64,000 nt of DNA from Euglena gracilis (Eukaryota > Euglenida > Euglenophyceae > Euglenales). Within the stretch, counting starts at the first letter, position 1; every line of letters begins with the position of its first letter. The stretch is from the NCBI GenBank assembly GCA_039621445.1, contig CP154954.1, forward strand, positions 24,440,954-24,504,953, read 5' to 3'. Below the pieces are notes generated by a model. It had not been told where the DNA came from. It ran no database searches and saw only the letters and a program-made list of their open reading frames with translations. Positions 22,440-33,070 of the stretch are shown here, piece by piece. A program made the translations under genes and the position numbers.

Positions 22440-23755
22440 GGGAGAGTATTAACACGTGCGCACATATGGAGCCCGTGGTGGCCACCTCTCGCCTGCCCCA
22501 TCCACCTCCGCCGGTTATTTGCAGAGGAGATTATCTGTCCCCCGGACGTCCAGGGTCACCCTCCGCCAAAGGAGCGGCGGAACGCCGTCACCTTTGACCT
22601 CCCGGCGGAGCCCGGGCTCCACCGCGCCAAGGGGTTCAGCGACCTCCCGTTCGCCTTTGCCAGGGTGGCTGTCGTGGGCTCTGCCGTTCGGGACCATTTG
22701 TTTGTGACTTTGCACGGCTGCTTTTTTTTGCTTTGTTTGCAGTCCTTTTTTTGGACAGCCTTGCTTTCATATTTGAAGGCGTGTCAGAACGTAATGTTGT
22801 GTTTGCGATTTTCCCCATACAGACTTCAGGTCATTAAATGATCAGATTCTTTCTAAAATCATACTGGAGAGTAAAAGGAAAGGGAAATTAAATTGGTGCA
22901 ATGTTGTTCAGTGTTGTCAAAATGACTGAAATAGGCGGGTGTTGAAGTTTTTTTTATAATATGTATTCCTACATAGTTTGAATTTTTCATATTTTCATAA
23001 TGAATTGAAAATTTTTCCGGCTGTTTGCATTTTTCCCTTTTTTGGATAATTCACAGATTTGCCTGCTAACTTTTTTTTGGTTCCACCGGATAAATGCTTT
23101 TCATTATGCAATGTTCTTCATCATGCAGCACCATCAATGTTTTGAATAATCATTCACATTTTCTTTCAAAAATAATAACAGAGAGAAACCTGCTTCATCA
23201 TGCAACAACAATAATGAAAAAAATGCACAAAAAGTGGAGATTTCAACTTCAATTGTTTGGGAATCCCAGTTGGAGGGACGTTTACACTGCGGGGAGTTCG
23301 TAACAGAACTAGCACGAGGCTTGATTGTTTTGCCCTCCTTTCGTTTGTTTTCCTTCTTTGACCCCAGCATATTTGCAGTGCCTTGTTGCACCACCCCCCG
23401 CTGAGAGCAATCAAAAACACGGAATATGACGGGAAAGTCGCTGCGAGGAATAAAACGCGGATTTTTTTCCCGCTTCTTCGCTCCCACATCTATGTCTCAC
23501 TCCTGCACACCGCATACGCTGCCTTTGCTGCATCTCGACCCAGGGCTGCAACCTTGTGACTGGGTTGTGCTGGGAAAGGGCGATGCCGGGACGCCCCAGC
23601 AGAGGCCACCCCCCTCCGCTGCGGTGCACGTCCCTGAGAAGCGGGCCGACCCCCGACCGCTGTCCTGCGCTACCCGCAGTGTCCCGATTCATGCCATTGC
23701 CACAACGTTGTTTCGTGTCAGGTTTTCTTCCCCGGGCCCAACAGCAAGATATTAA
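22440..23755 (+). pseudogene. Unknown conserved peptide locus, copy A
   Basis: Two separated segments match 49890-50660 at the protein level. Segment 1 (about 22530-22680) reads QGHPPPKERRNAVTFDLPAE then GFSDLPFAFARVA. Copy B reads QGHPPPKERRNAITFVLPAE then GFRDLPFVFARVA, and many of the DNA differences fall at third codon positions. Segment 2 (about 23530-23700) reads LDPGL, QQRPPPSAAVH and PRP, against DPGL or TGLL, QRPPPSSAVH and PRP in copy B. I do not recognise the family. The segments lie about 900 bp apart, with AT-rich sequence between, and are not one frame. This could be exons of an unknown gene or the coding remnant of a dispersed element. Confidence 0.45.
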
Positions 23756-23815
23756 GTTGAGTTTTGTACAGAGGGAGGAGGGTCCAGACCACCCCCTGTT
23801 CCCCTGCCTTTGGAC

Positions 23816-25360
23816 CAGGCACCTATAGCTAAAATGGCCCAAAATGGCCTAAAATGGCCTAAAATGACCTTTTGACCCCCTATAGGTGGGGGTCCCTAAA
23901 ATGGCCTAAAATGGCCTAAAATGGCCTAAAATGGCCTAAAATGGCCTAAAATGGCCTAAAATGGGAAAAATTCTGTTACACAACAATTTTTTTTGTGAAC
24001 AACTGACGCCATTCGGGTAATTACTTTCGGTGTCTTTTGTTACAGCTGGTTGTGGAATATGTATGGAAATCAAAATAACTGCCAATTTTCTCAATTGTAA
24101 TTGGTCAATTATCTCTAAAACAATTGCCAATTTTCTGAAAGCAATTGCGGTTTTTCTCAAGAATGAATGCCCTCGTGACAGTTGTGTTTGGAAGACAAGT
24201 TTCTGTTTCATAAGCGTCTCTTTCTCTTGCATCCACGTCTGATCCGATGCTAATGCTCGTCATGGGTACAATGTGTTGGCCGGGAGTTTGCCTACAACGT
24301 GGGCCCTCTTGATGGGGCTGTCGGATGACTTTCTTTGACTGTCCACCCCAATGGACACTTCTTTTTTCTGATTATGAGACAACTGGCAATTGCTTTTGAG
24401 AAGATTGCAGTCATACTTTGAGGCAGTGGCAAAATTTTTGAGACAGGTGGCAATTCATTGTGAGTATCAGTATCAGTCCCCATGGTCCCCAACGTTCTTT
24501 TGGTATTTGAATTTTGAAGGTTTGGACAGCTGGATTTTCTTCTTACTCCCATCTTTTTTGGTGCGCAACGATGTCTGTTTTGCAAATAATGAAACAGTGC
24601 AAATGTGGAAGTATGGGGAAAAGACAGGGAAAGAAAGACGAAAGATGTTGGAAAAATCTCAATTGAAAGATGTGCATGCTTATTTGTTTTGTTACGTACC
24701 AGGGATTCCTTCAAAATAACGATCCAGCACAATTTTGGGGATTTTCCAAAACCGCAAATAATCACGCCGAGTGATCAAGTGACCCAAACAACCACAAACA
24801 ATTATGAATGATATTCTCTCCTGTTTATGAACCTTTTTAGTATTAAGTTTCCCCAAAGGGGAAAACCAACACGGAGAAGAGGAATTGCTCTAAGCTCTCA
24901 CATTGAATTTCACCATGCAACAGCATCATCTTTCAGAAAAATGGCTTCTTTTTGCGAAATCCTGCAAAATGGCGTAGATTTCACAAAATACAAAAATTTG
25001 GGCGCTTTTCTTGGTTGCGCAAATATAAACTTTAATATTTGTCAAACGTTTTTTTTTTGAAAATTTTTCACTGCCATAATTTCTTATTGTTCAGAATTCC
25101 TCTATGGGTATGAATTAAGATTTGTTGATCGTGGTTGTGATACATTGTTTATGAATTTTGCATGCTTTTTTGTATGTACATTTCTTATTACTGAATAAGA
25201 GAAGGTTTGCACACGTTATGATACAGTTTTTTGGGACAAAAATGACGAAACATTGTGATTTCAGAACCCCTTAAAATGGTCTAAAACGGCCTTAAATGGC
25301 CTTAAATGGCCTAAAATGGCCTAAAATGGGGAAATTTTTAGGCTTGACTATAGGTGCCTG
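23816..25360. mobile_element. hAT-like element E2 with TAAAATGGCC decamers
   Basis: The termini are CAGGCACCTATAG and CTATAGGTGCCTG, flanked by CTTTGGAC (23808-23815) and CTTCGGAC (25361-25368), an 8-bp duplication with one change. TAAAATGGCC repeats lie inside both ends (23830-23965 and 25270-25325). It is close to E1 (8990-10551) in length and shares interior blocks with it. It also carries a local family of CAATTGCCAATTTT-like words (24060-24160, 24370-24460). No intact transposase. Confidence 0.85.
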
Positions 25361-25619
25361 CTTCGGACCAAGAGTTGGGGTCCCCCACTAGAACCCAAAA
25401 AAGCGCCGGAGAAGATGAAATTTTTGGTGTCTGTTTTGGCTGATTTATTTCAAAAAAAAAAGTCTGCAAAACCACGATTTTGGGGCATTTTTTTTTCAAG
25501 GAAAAAATAATTTCCGTTGCTTTGCACCAGATTCTTCTTTTGCACAGGAGAAGTGGGGTCTGGATTCCCCCCCTCCCCGCTCATTTGATACCCCGCCCAA
25601 AGGTGTCAGCGACTGACCG

Positions 25620-25870
25620 GCTATCTCATTGGGACGTCGCCCACTTGGGAGTGGTCAGCGCCGGCCTGCCCCATCCCAGCCTTCCCACCGCAACGCTCCC
25701 GGGCTGCCCCCAACCGCCACGCGCCGCCTCCGCCTCAAACCTGTGTGGTCTGGATCTGAGCGCGCCTCCACCGCCGGTCAGCTCCCTGGCCCGCGAGGCG
25801 GCCCCCGACCCCTCGTTGAGGGTGACTCCGCTTGCCGCCTCCTGGCCCAGCACCCCCAGTCACAAAGCCC
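25620..25870. other. GC-rich island
   Basis: GC-rich with frames open on both strands, of the same composition class as 21195-21775. No gene is called. Confidence 0.45.
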
Positions 25871-26486
25871 AACCATTGTGGTCAGCCTGTTTGAGCATCG
25901 AAGAGGTTGGGCTGGAGATCGGGGCACCCCCAACCAAGCTTCTTCACAAGGAAGACCGCACTCTTGCCAGCTTCTTTTTTTGACTTGGAAGACCCTCAGG
26001 GGGTGGGAGTGGGGTGGGAGCCTGCCCCTCCCAGAGGAGGGGGCCCTGTTCAGGGGGCTTGGGTGGAAAAATTCTGATGCAAGGCGGTGTAAATTTGTGA
26101 ACTCCGTATTCAAAAGGTGGGAATGGCCGAAATTGATGTGAAATTGTTTAAAGTTTTTTTAATCCTGAGACCAGAAGTTAATTTTGAGGGCATTTTGGCT
26201 GATGTTTTTTTTTTTCGTGTTCTTCCTTGGTTGGGTGGATGGAGGTCCCCCGGGGTCAAAAGCATGCTTTTTTGGGCACGCATGGGGGCAGCTCTTTTAA
26301 CCCTCCCCAGAATGTCGGGCCAGATATCCAAGCCCTTGCATCACTTATCTCAAGCACGCATTCATTGAACAGTTTAACCTCGAATGAACCCCTCTCCCGA
26401 GGTTGTTCAAGAGTTGGGGAGGCAGGCCGTGTCAAGGCGCAATCCGGCCAGGTCTTTATTGTGTTATTCAAATGCTTGTTCAATTT
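25870..26486. other. No recognisable gene
   Basis: Mixed sequence. 26330-26390 resembles 10985-11040. Nothing protein-like is identified. Confidence 0.45.
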
Positions 26487-26516
26487 TGTGGGTGGGTGGG
26501 TGGGTGGGTGGGTGGG
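26487..26516. repeat. (GGGT)n microsatellite
   Basis: About seven tandem copies of a GGGT tetramer. Similar short arrays occur at 41231-41251 (GGGT) and 51583-51606 (CACC). Confidence 0.9.
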
Positions 26517-26815
26517 GCGAGTGGGCCCACCACCCCCGACTGGGAGGACGGGGAACCTCTTACTTGTAACCCTTCTTCAAGTCGACAAACCAGAGGTGAT
26601 ACCTCTTCATACCCCAACCCTGGTGATGCAAAATGAAAGGTTAGTGGCATAAAACCTAAACTGGTTTTCGCATTTCTTTTTCTGCCGAAATTTGTGAAGG
26701 CTGAAATTTTTTTGCCGCAGGTTTTTAACGTGTGATTCAATATTTGATTTAAATTAGATTTGTGATTTGATTTAAAATTATTGTGTTCACACACTGACAT
26801 AAACCCAGTCCCAGC

Positions 26816-27010
26816 TTATACCACTCCTCGCAGCAGCGGTTGCTGCCCCCCACACGACGTCCTGTCTGTGGTCGGGGGCAGGGGCCCTGCACCCGCATAT
26901 GGGTGACCTGCTCGTCCCTCGTATTCATTCAGTAATGCCCCATGCTGTGGTGTGTCCTCACATGGCCAACTTCCAGTGAGCTGGAGATGGTCGACCGAGG
27001 ACTGTATGGG
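26816..27010. repeat. Dispersed repeat R9, copy 1
   Basis: Aligns with 59330-59460: GTGGTCGGGGGCAGGGG, CTCGTCCCTCG, TTCATTC and ATGCCC(C/G) blocks in the same order, ending CACATG(G/C)CCAACT. No coding assignment. Confidence 0.7.
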
Positions 27011-27329
27011 GGCAAACACATTTAACCGCTTTTTTTTGTGTTTTTTTTTATTTTGACAAGATTTGTTTCTTGCTCGTTTGTGTGTGTGTTTTTCTGGTGG
27101 TTTTTTATTTTTTTGTGAGGTTTTTTCGACTCAGATAAAATTCACATTTTGGGCCTAATTTTTCCGTGAGACCAACCACCGTGAGACCAACCACCAACCA
27201 GTTTCTTTTTTTTATTTTAAAAAAAAGTGCATTTTTTCAGAATCAGCATATTCCCAAAACCTATTCAAAATACACAACAAAATATTTTGGCACATCATGT
27301 ATATTCAACCATATGCATAATGTTGCATA

Positions 27330-27700
27330 TGGTTGCAAATTTTTCCTGGAGAAGGCTGACAATCTTCTCTGCAGCAGAGAACCGGGAGCTCCTGGAGGAA
27401 GTTGCATGGAAACTCGCGTTTTTTTTTTTGCGTTTTTCAGGGTCCATTTTGTGTTTTCCCTCCCCGGCGTTCCTTGGGCAGTCTTTACTCGGTGTGGGGT
27501 CAATGGAACCACTGGATGGGCCATGTGTCGCGTGTGTGACAGCGCACATGAGCACCAGCCCAAGGGAAATTGATTCCCAATGATTCCAAGGAAGGCGCGT
27601 GTGCAGTGCAAAACTGTGTCGTGAACGGCTGGCTGGCTTGCCAATCCATGGTGGCGCAAAGGGAGAGCGTGGCACAGGGAAGGGAGGGGTGGGCGTCCAA
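27330..27700 (+). repeat. Dispersed repeat R5, copy 2
   Basis: Shares GGGAGCTCCTG(G)A, TTTTTTTTTGCGTTTTT and GGGTCCATTTTGTG with 20170-20455 (reverse complement) and 42550-42800. Confidence 0.6.
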
Positions 27701-27954
27701 AACAACGTGTGTGCACAATCCGCCAGGCTATTGCCTAAGGGTTTTCAGCACCCCCCCCCCCAGGGGGGAGATGGAATGCCGCTAGTAGCTCATAGCAGCC
27801 GCAAGAATGCCCCCCCTCCCGGGTCATTTCTTGCGAATGGGAGGAGGGTGAGCTTGGTTGTCCGCTCCTGCCGGCGCCGGGTGATCCACATTGGGGGAGG
27901 GCTGCGTCGTGTGGGCTGGGGGATCGGGTTTCGGCTCGGGGATGGGCAGGCGGG

Positions 27955-28200
27955 GGGCTGCGCAGACGCTGCTGCTGGCGCCCCTGCTGTCCTCCACAGG
28001 GGTGGGGGGCATTGGTTTGGGACCTTGGGACCACACCACGCTCCCCTCCTCCCTGACCGATGCCCCCATCCAACTGCTCCGTATGGCTCCGAAGACGCTC
28101 TACTCCATCCGCCGACACGAGTCACTTCAGCTGGCCCATCTCACCACATTGATCACCTTCTCCCTCCACCCCCCCCCCCATAAGCACCTCACAGCAACGG
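27955..28200. repeat. Dispersed repeat R1 copy
   Basis: Aligns with 4255-4445: GGGACC(T)..ACCACACCACGCTC, CTCCTCCC.GACC, a GAAGAC block, CGA(C/T)ACGAGTC.C, CTCA(T/C)C.C.TT and CAGCAACGGTTCCTGC. Translations differ by indels, so it is a DNA repeat. Confidence 0.7.
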
Positions 28201-28311
28201 TTCCTGCCTAATGATAATCCCAGCTGCGCCACGCTCCAGCTCTGCCGCGGTCGGCGTTCATTTGGAGTGTGCTGCGTCTGTTGCCGTTGCTGCTTTTTGT
28301 GAGTGGGAGGG

Positions 28312-28827
28312 GGAGCTCACTCTGGTTTGACCATAAATTCACACAAATTCACAGAGATTACTTAAAAAATGTGTTGTTTCCCCCAATACAACGTTAAATT
28401 CTGTGAATAGCCACATGTTGCATCCCTGAAATCTTATGCGGCACAATGCTTGTTGTTTTAATTTTTTCACTGGTAGGATACAAAAATATATATAAAAATA
28501 AAAAGTATTTATCTACTAATTGCTCATATCTCTTTATGATTTAACTGGAGTGGTACGGTGGGTTTTTTTTAGTGCTAAATCAGCACACGATCCCAAATGG
28601 CATTGTTGTTTTTGTCAGTGGCATCCACCCTATACCAACCTCCTCGATGCAACGACCAGGCCCTTTTTTTTTTCAAAGTGCCTGGTGATCAGAGTCAACA
28701 GATGAAATATCCACCTCTTCTTTTGAGCCATTGCATTATTGTTTAAAATGGGCATGGCTTTGTTTGACTGAAGCATTCGAAGTCCTCAGGAGCTTGAATG
28801 AGGCCTGTGATAATTGTATCTGCCGGA
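28312..28827. repeat. Repeat R7, copy 3 left part
   Basis: A diverged copy of 11810-12320 (TTTGACCA.AAA.TCACA, CAGAGA..ACTTAAAAA.TGTG, and CCACCTCTTCTTTTGA.CCA). It is interrupted at 28828 by the hAT-like element E3 and resumes at 29947. Confidence 0.75.
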
Positions 28828-29946
28828 CAGGCACCTATGCCGACCGCAGCCGACCGCAGCCGACCGCAGCCGACCGCGCAAATTTTTTCTAATTGATGTC
28901 AATTTTTCAGTGAGAACGAAAAATTAGGCTCATTTTTATCCCAGATGTTGAGATTTTTCTGGCTCATCTGGCTCATGTTGCCACTTTTGGCCACTTTTGG
29001 CCATTTTTGGCCATTTTTGGTCGCTTTTGTCCCCTTTTGGCCCATTTGCCACCACAATTCACCCATTTTGACCTATTTTGACCATTTTTGGCCACTTTTT
29101 GACCACTTCTTGTAATTTTGGGCCATTTTGTCCTGCTCTTGGGCCATTTTGGGCCATTTAGGGCCATTTTTGACCATTTAAAGCCACTTTCGACCTTTTC
29201 TTTTGTTATTTTTGCCCATTTTTTGGTCTCTTTTTGGTCCAATTTGACCATTTTGAGCATTTTGCGCCAGTTTGTTGCCAAAAGTGAACAAAAGCTGCTA
29301 AAGTGACCCAAATCGGCCAAAAGCAGGGTCATTTTGGGCCATATTTGGAATTTTTTTTGTTGTTTTTGCCTGCTTTCGGAACTTTTGGCCATTTTAACCA
29401 TGTTTTGCCACTTTTAGGCCATTTTTAGGTCACGTTTGACTGCTCTTGATGTCAAAAGCAAGACGTTTAAAGTGGCCTGAAAGTGGCCAGAAGTGGGTAA
29501 AAATGGCCAAAAGCAGAGAAAAGTGGTCAAAAGTGGGTTAAAGAGGCCAAAAGTGGTCAAAAGAGGTCAAAGCATAGCAAAAGCTGGCCAAAAGCAGCCA
29601 AAACACAGCAAAAAGTGGGCAAAAGCAACAAAAGTGACCAAAAGAAAGCAAAAGGCAGGAAATAATGGGCAAAGGCAGCAAAAATCGACCAAAATTAGGC
29701 AACATTGGCCAAAAGCAGTTCAAAAGCATCAAAAACTGGCCAAAAGCAGCGAAAAGTGGCCAAAATTCGGCAACTGTGGATTGTGTGATTGTGATATATG
29801 CTCATTTTTTGTTGGCCTGCCCCCCACCTACAGCCAACTATTTTGCCGACCGCAGCCGACCGCAGCCGACCGCAGCCAACCGCAGCCGACCGCGGCCGAC
29901 TGCAGCCGACCGCGGGCTAAAATTTGGAATCTGTCATAGGTGCTTG
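28828..29946. mobile_element. hAT-like element E3, decamer arrays throughout
   Basis: The ends are CAGGCACCTAT and ATAGGTGCTTG, with an exact 8-bp duplication CTGCCGGA (28820-28827 and 29947-29954). GCCGACCGCA repeats lie inside both ends. The interior is a 10-bp-period array that is T-rich (CCATTTTTGG type) from 28978 to about 29450 and A-rich (GTGGCCAAAA type) from about 29465 to 29775, so the two halves are roughly inverted. No coding capacity. Confidence 0.85.
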
Positions 29947-29954
29947 CTGCCGGA

Positions 29955-30350
29955 GAAAGCAGGTCAAGCACGTTGTGTAATATTTCTCTCCTCTCAGCAA
30001 TATTTCCCCTCCACCCCCAGGCTTCCTGTTCTGCTGGCACACTCACAGGGTTGTATGATGCAAACCTGCCCATTTGACTCATTACCCCCGAAGACAGTAA
30101 CATGGCGGAAGTTGTTCCAGAATGATTATAATTCAATTTAACAAATTGCAAATGCATTACCCACGTCGTGGATTCTCAACGACCCCTAGGTCTGACAAAA
30201 GACAATGCAGTCATTCACAGTGAAGAACAGGCTTAAATGTATGTTTTGCTGACAAACTCTGAGGCTTTGCTGCAAAGCACCTCTGTCTGTAAGGAGGTGC
30301 AGACTGTGGCACCTCCTTGTGAACTTCAGGAATAACAGCAATAGCTGAAA
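29955..30350. repeat. Repeat R7, copy 3 right part
   Basis: Continues R7 after E3. 30070-30110 matches 12450-12500 (CCATTTGAC..ATTACCCCCGAAGAC). 30150-30330 matches 13740-13930, with no R8 insertion here. Confidence 0.7.
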
Positions 30351-30405
30351 ATCCAAATCTAGTCTTTCCCATTGGCACTTGTACCCCCTCAGGTGTGTTT
30401 TGCCC

Positions 30406-30612
30406 CCGCCGGGCGCTTGGCCCCCCTCCTCCTTTCATTCAAACCTGGCCTACAGTTGGCCTTCGGTCTTAACTTGCAATGCTGGCCCCCCATTTTTGAA
30501 GGTTTTTGGCCTATGTTGCATTTGTCTTGCCGAAATTCTTCACATGCAAATTTGGCCCCCATAAGCTTGACCCCCTTGCCTTGCCTTCAATCATAGCCCG
30601 GGCCAAGCGCCA
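30406..30612. mobile_element. MITE R10, copy 1
   Basis: The left end GCCGGGCGCTTGGCCCCC faces the right end GCCCGGGCCAAGCGCC. The interior matches 32896-33060 (GTTGGCCTTCGG, GCCGAAATTCTT or a close variant, TTGGCCCCCATAAG). A partial third copy is at 43138-43285. Confidence 0.7.
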
Positions 30613-31640
30613 AGGGGAGGTATGCCAAGGAAGAACCCACCTCTGCTGCTCTCTCATCTATGCTGTTTTTTTTTTCTTATTTTTTTGCAATACCCCCCCT
30701 GCGCAAAGGTCGAGTGTAAAGCATCTTCGTCCCTTGCCTGTGCCATTGCATGTTCCTTCTGGTTTGTTAATGCCTGTGGTTCCCTTAGTCCAAAAACACT
30801 CTTTATAGGAAATTTCTTAACCTAATACTCTCATTTTTTCATTCATGGGAATTTTCAAACGCCTTAAATAATAATGTTTGTTTGTGCATCTGTCAGGTCC
30901 CACGACACCCCAAAAGAAACGTGCAAGGCAGTTTGTGCAGGATGCTGTCATCATTAGCGCACAATATGTCTTTTGGTTCCACTTTGGAAAATTTCTGAAG
31001 AAGTTGCTTTATTTCAGACCAATGGATGAATGGATTGATGACTCATACATGATCTTTTGCCGGATGTAGCACGTCAGAAGACGTCCAACCCCCGACAATG
31101 GTTCAACGGTTGTAGGGTGTGGCCAGTCGACGAATTGTTCTTCCGTCCCCTTCGACTCCACTTATCCCTGAGAGCCGCTTTGTGAATGGCCTTGCCAACA
31201 AACTTCCTTCTCCATCTGATACGTGAGTCTGATTTGGACGTTTGCACTATCCACAAACCCAGTGGTAGGACCGCCAAATTGCTTGATCAGGGATCCCATG
31301 GGCCAAACGTTAATCCCAGGAAGTGCATTGGGTGGCGGTGCCCCCATCCTTCCGGCAATGACCCTGAAGTGAACTTCCGGAAGTGACCCAAAGTGCATGG
31401 GTTTCGGGCCAAAAACATAGGGCCGGGGGGGGGGGTCGAAAAACGTTCATTTTCTTCATTTTGGCTCAAAAACCGTTTTTCTGGGTCCGGGAGACTCAAA
31501 AATTGCCTGTATTATTGTTATTGTATTTCGGGCAAAATATTTTTCTCGTTTTTTTTTCTTCTAATTTGTGGGTGGGGGTCCGATCCCCACTCTTTCTTCT
31601 TTTTCCTGTGGCGGTTTTTTAGGTGAAGCTTTTCCTTCCG
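30613..31640. other. No recognisable gene
   Basis: Mixed and T-rich sequence. The small frames (for example 30506-30808 and 30878-31069) show no recognisable motif. A short inverted CTTCCGG.. pair sits near 31350-31385. Confidence 0.45.
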
Positions 31641-31649
31641 CCCCTTCAG

Positions 31650-31745
31650 TGCAGAAGGAATTTTAGTTTGCGCGGTGCCAAGGGGTGGTCTGGCCATTGT
31701 CCACTTCCTGGGTGGGGAGTTGACCCCGCCAGGCCTTCCCGTACC
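31650..31745. repeat. Dispersed repeat R2 copy
   Basis: Shares GCG.GGTGCCAAGG-type sequence, GTTGACCCC and AGGCCTTCCCGTAC with 43540-43630 and 53930-54040, and with 1490-1620 and 5570-5690 inside the tandem units. Confidence 0.6.
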
Positions 31746-31959
31746 GTCCTGGAGGAGGCACAATTCGCCTGCCTTCTTTCTGATTGATTGCCATCCACCT
31801 ATTTTTTGGGCAGGGAAATCACAATGGTGTTAAATGAATTTTGGAGCAAACTTTGGGGGGAAAAGCACCGGAATCGTTATGTTATTCATTTTTCTAAGTT
31901 TTATTGGGCATCCCCATCACGGCCGAGCTTTAATTTGTGCTGGTTCCTTTTTAAGGAAG

Positions 31960-32065
31960 TGCGCACCCTCCCCCGGGGGGTGGGTGTTATGGGCAGGCAG
32001 GGGGGGGTGCCCGCTATGGTCAGGCCTCCCATAGCACAAGGCACCCCCAGGGTTGGTAAAAACAC
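31960..32065. repeat. Dispersed repeat R11, copy 1
   Basis: Contains CTATGG.CAGG, CCCATA.CACAAGGCACCC and GGGTTGGTAAAAA. It aligns with 41060-41150 and 53235-53330. Confidence 0.65.
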
Positions 32066-32880
32066 CCCCAAACACCCCAGGGGTTGCACTACTTGATCTG
32101 GAGTTCCGAGGCCAAGGACAGCGGTGGGTTGAAGTGTGCCACTCAAAAAGGACAGAATGCAAGAAAATTGCGGGAATGCACAAGAGGTCTGCAACCACAG
32201 CGATATCGACAGCCTCCCCCAACATGCTGGGTGCACGGCATGAAAAGAATTTTTTGGATTTGAGCCTAAATCTTGAGAATGTCAGGTCCGTGTGAAAATC
32301 CTAACCTTAACGCCACCTACATGATACTCCAAAGTAGCCTCCCCATTTCCACAGTTTTTTCACAGGGGGGGGGTAATTGATACGGGTGGGAGGTAATTTG
32401 TCCTTTCAAAGAAATATTATTGAAAAATATTTCACAACAAACTCTCCACAAATTCCAAGGTCTAGAAAAATTTGTCCGCCACATTTCTTTGTCATCTCTT
32501 TTTACAAATTCCCACATGCATGAAAAATCCAGTGCGTATAATTAATACAGTGCGTACTGTTGCAATCTTCCCTCCCTCTGATGATTGTCTCCTCCCAATT
32601 ATTTCCAGCTCATATTCAGAATCATCATCCTCAAAATTTTGTGCAAGTCAGCTGTCTCAAAAACTCCTTTCTCTGTGGGGACCCTACACCCAAGGGCGTC
32701 CATCCAGCCAGCTCCTTTTTTTTCCCAGCCAGCCTTCAGCTCCCAGCCTGACTGCGGAGGCCCCCCCCAGAATCCGCTGAAATAAAATTTGAAGCTCAGC
32801 ACAAGGCTGGGCCGAAAATTTTGAAAGAGGTGTCAAAAATAACCAGAAATGAGTATTTGAGTACTTGGGGGATTTGTAAA
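32066..32880. other. No recognisable gene
   Basis: Unique-looking mixed sequence. No frame resembles a known protein. Confidence 0.45.
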
Positions 32881-32882
32881 TT

Positions 32883-33070
32883 CCCCCCCCCCCCCGCAGG
32901 CGCTTGGCCCCCGTTTTATGCAAACTTGCCCCCCCCCCCCCCTAAAGTTGGCCTTCGGCCTTATTGTACATGGCTGCCAAAATTCTTGACATGCAAAACT
33001 TGGCCCCCATAAGGTTGGCCCCCTGGCCCTACCTTCAGTCATGGCCCGGCCAAGCGCCCGGGGGGGGGGG
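32883..33070. mobile_element. MITE R10, copy 2
   Basis: C run then GCAGGCGCTTGGCCCCC on the left; GGCCCGGCCAAGCGCCC then a G run on the right. The interior matches copy 1 at 30406-30612. Confidence 0.75.

Noticed and set aside
29493-29939. 148-codon frame
   Set aside because: It is translation of the E3 decamer arrays.
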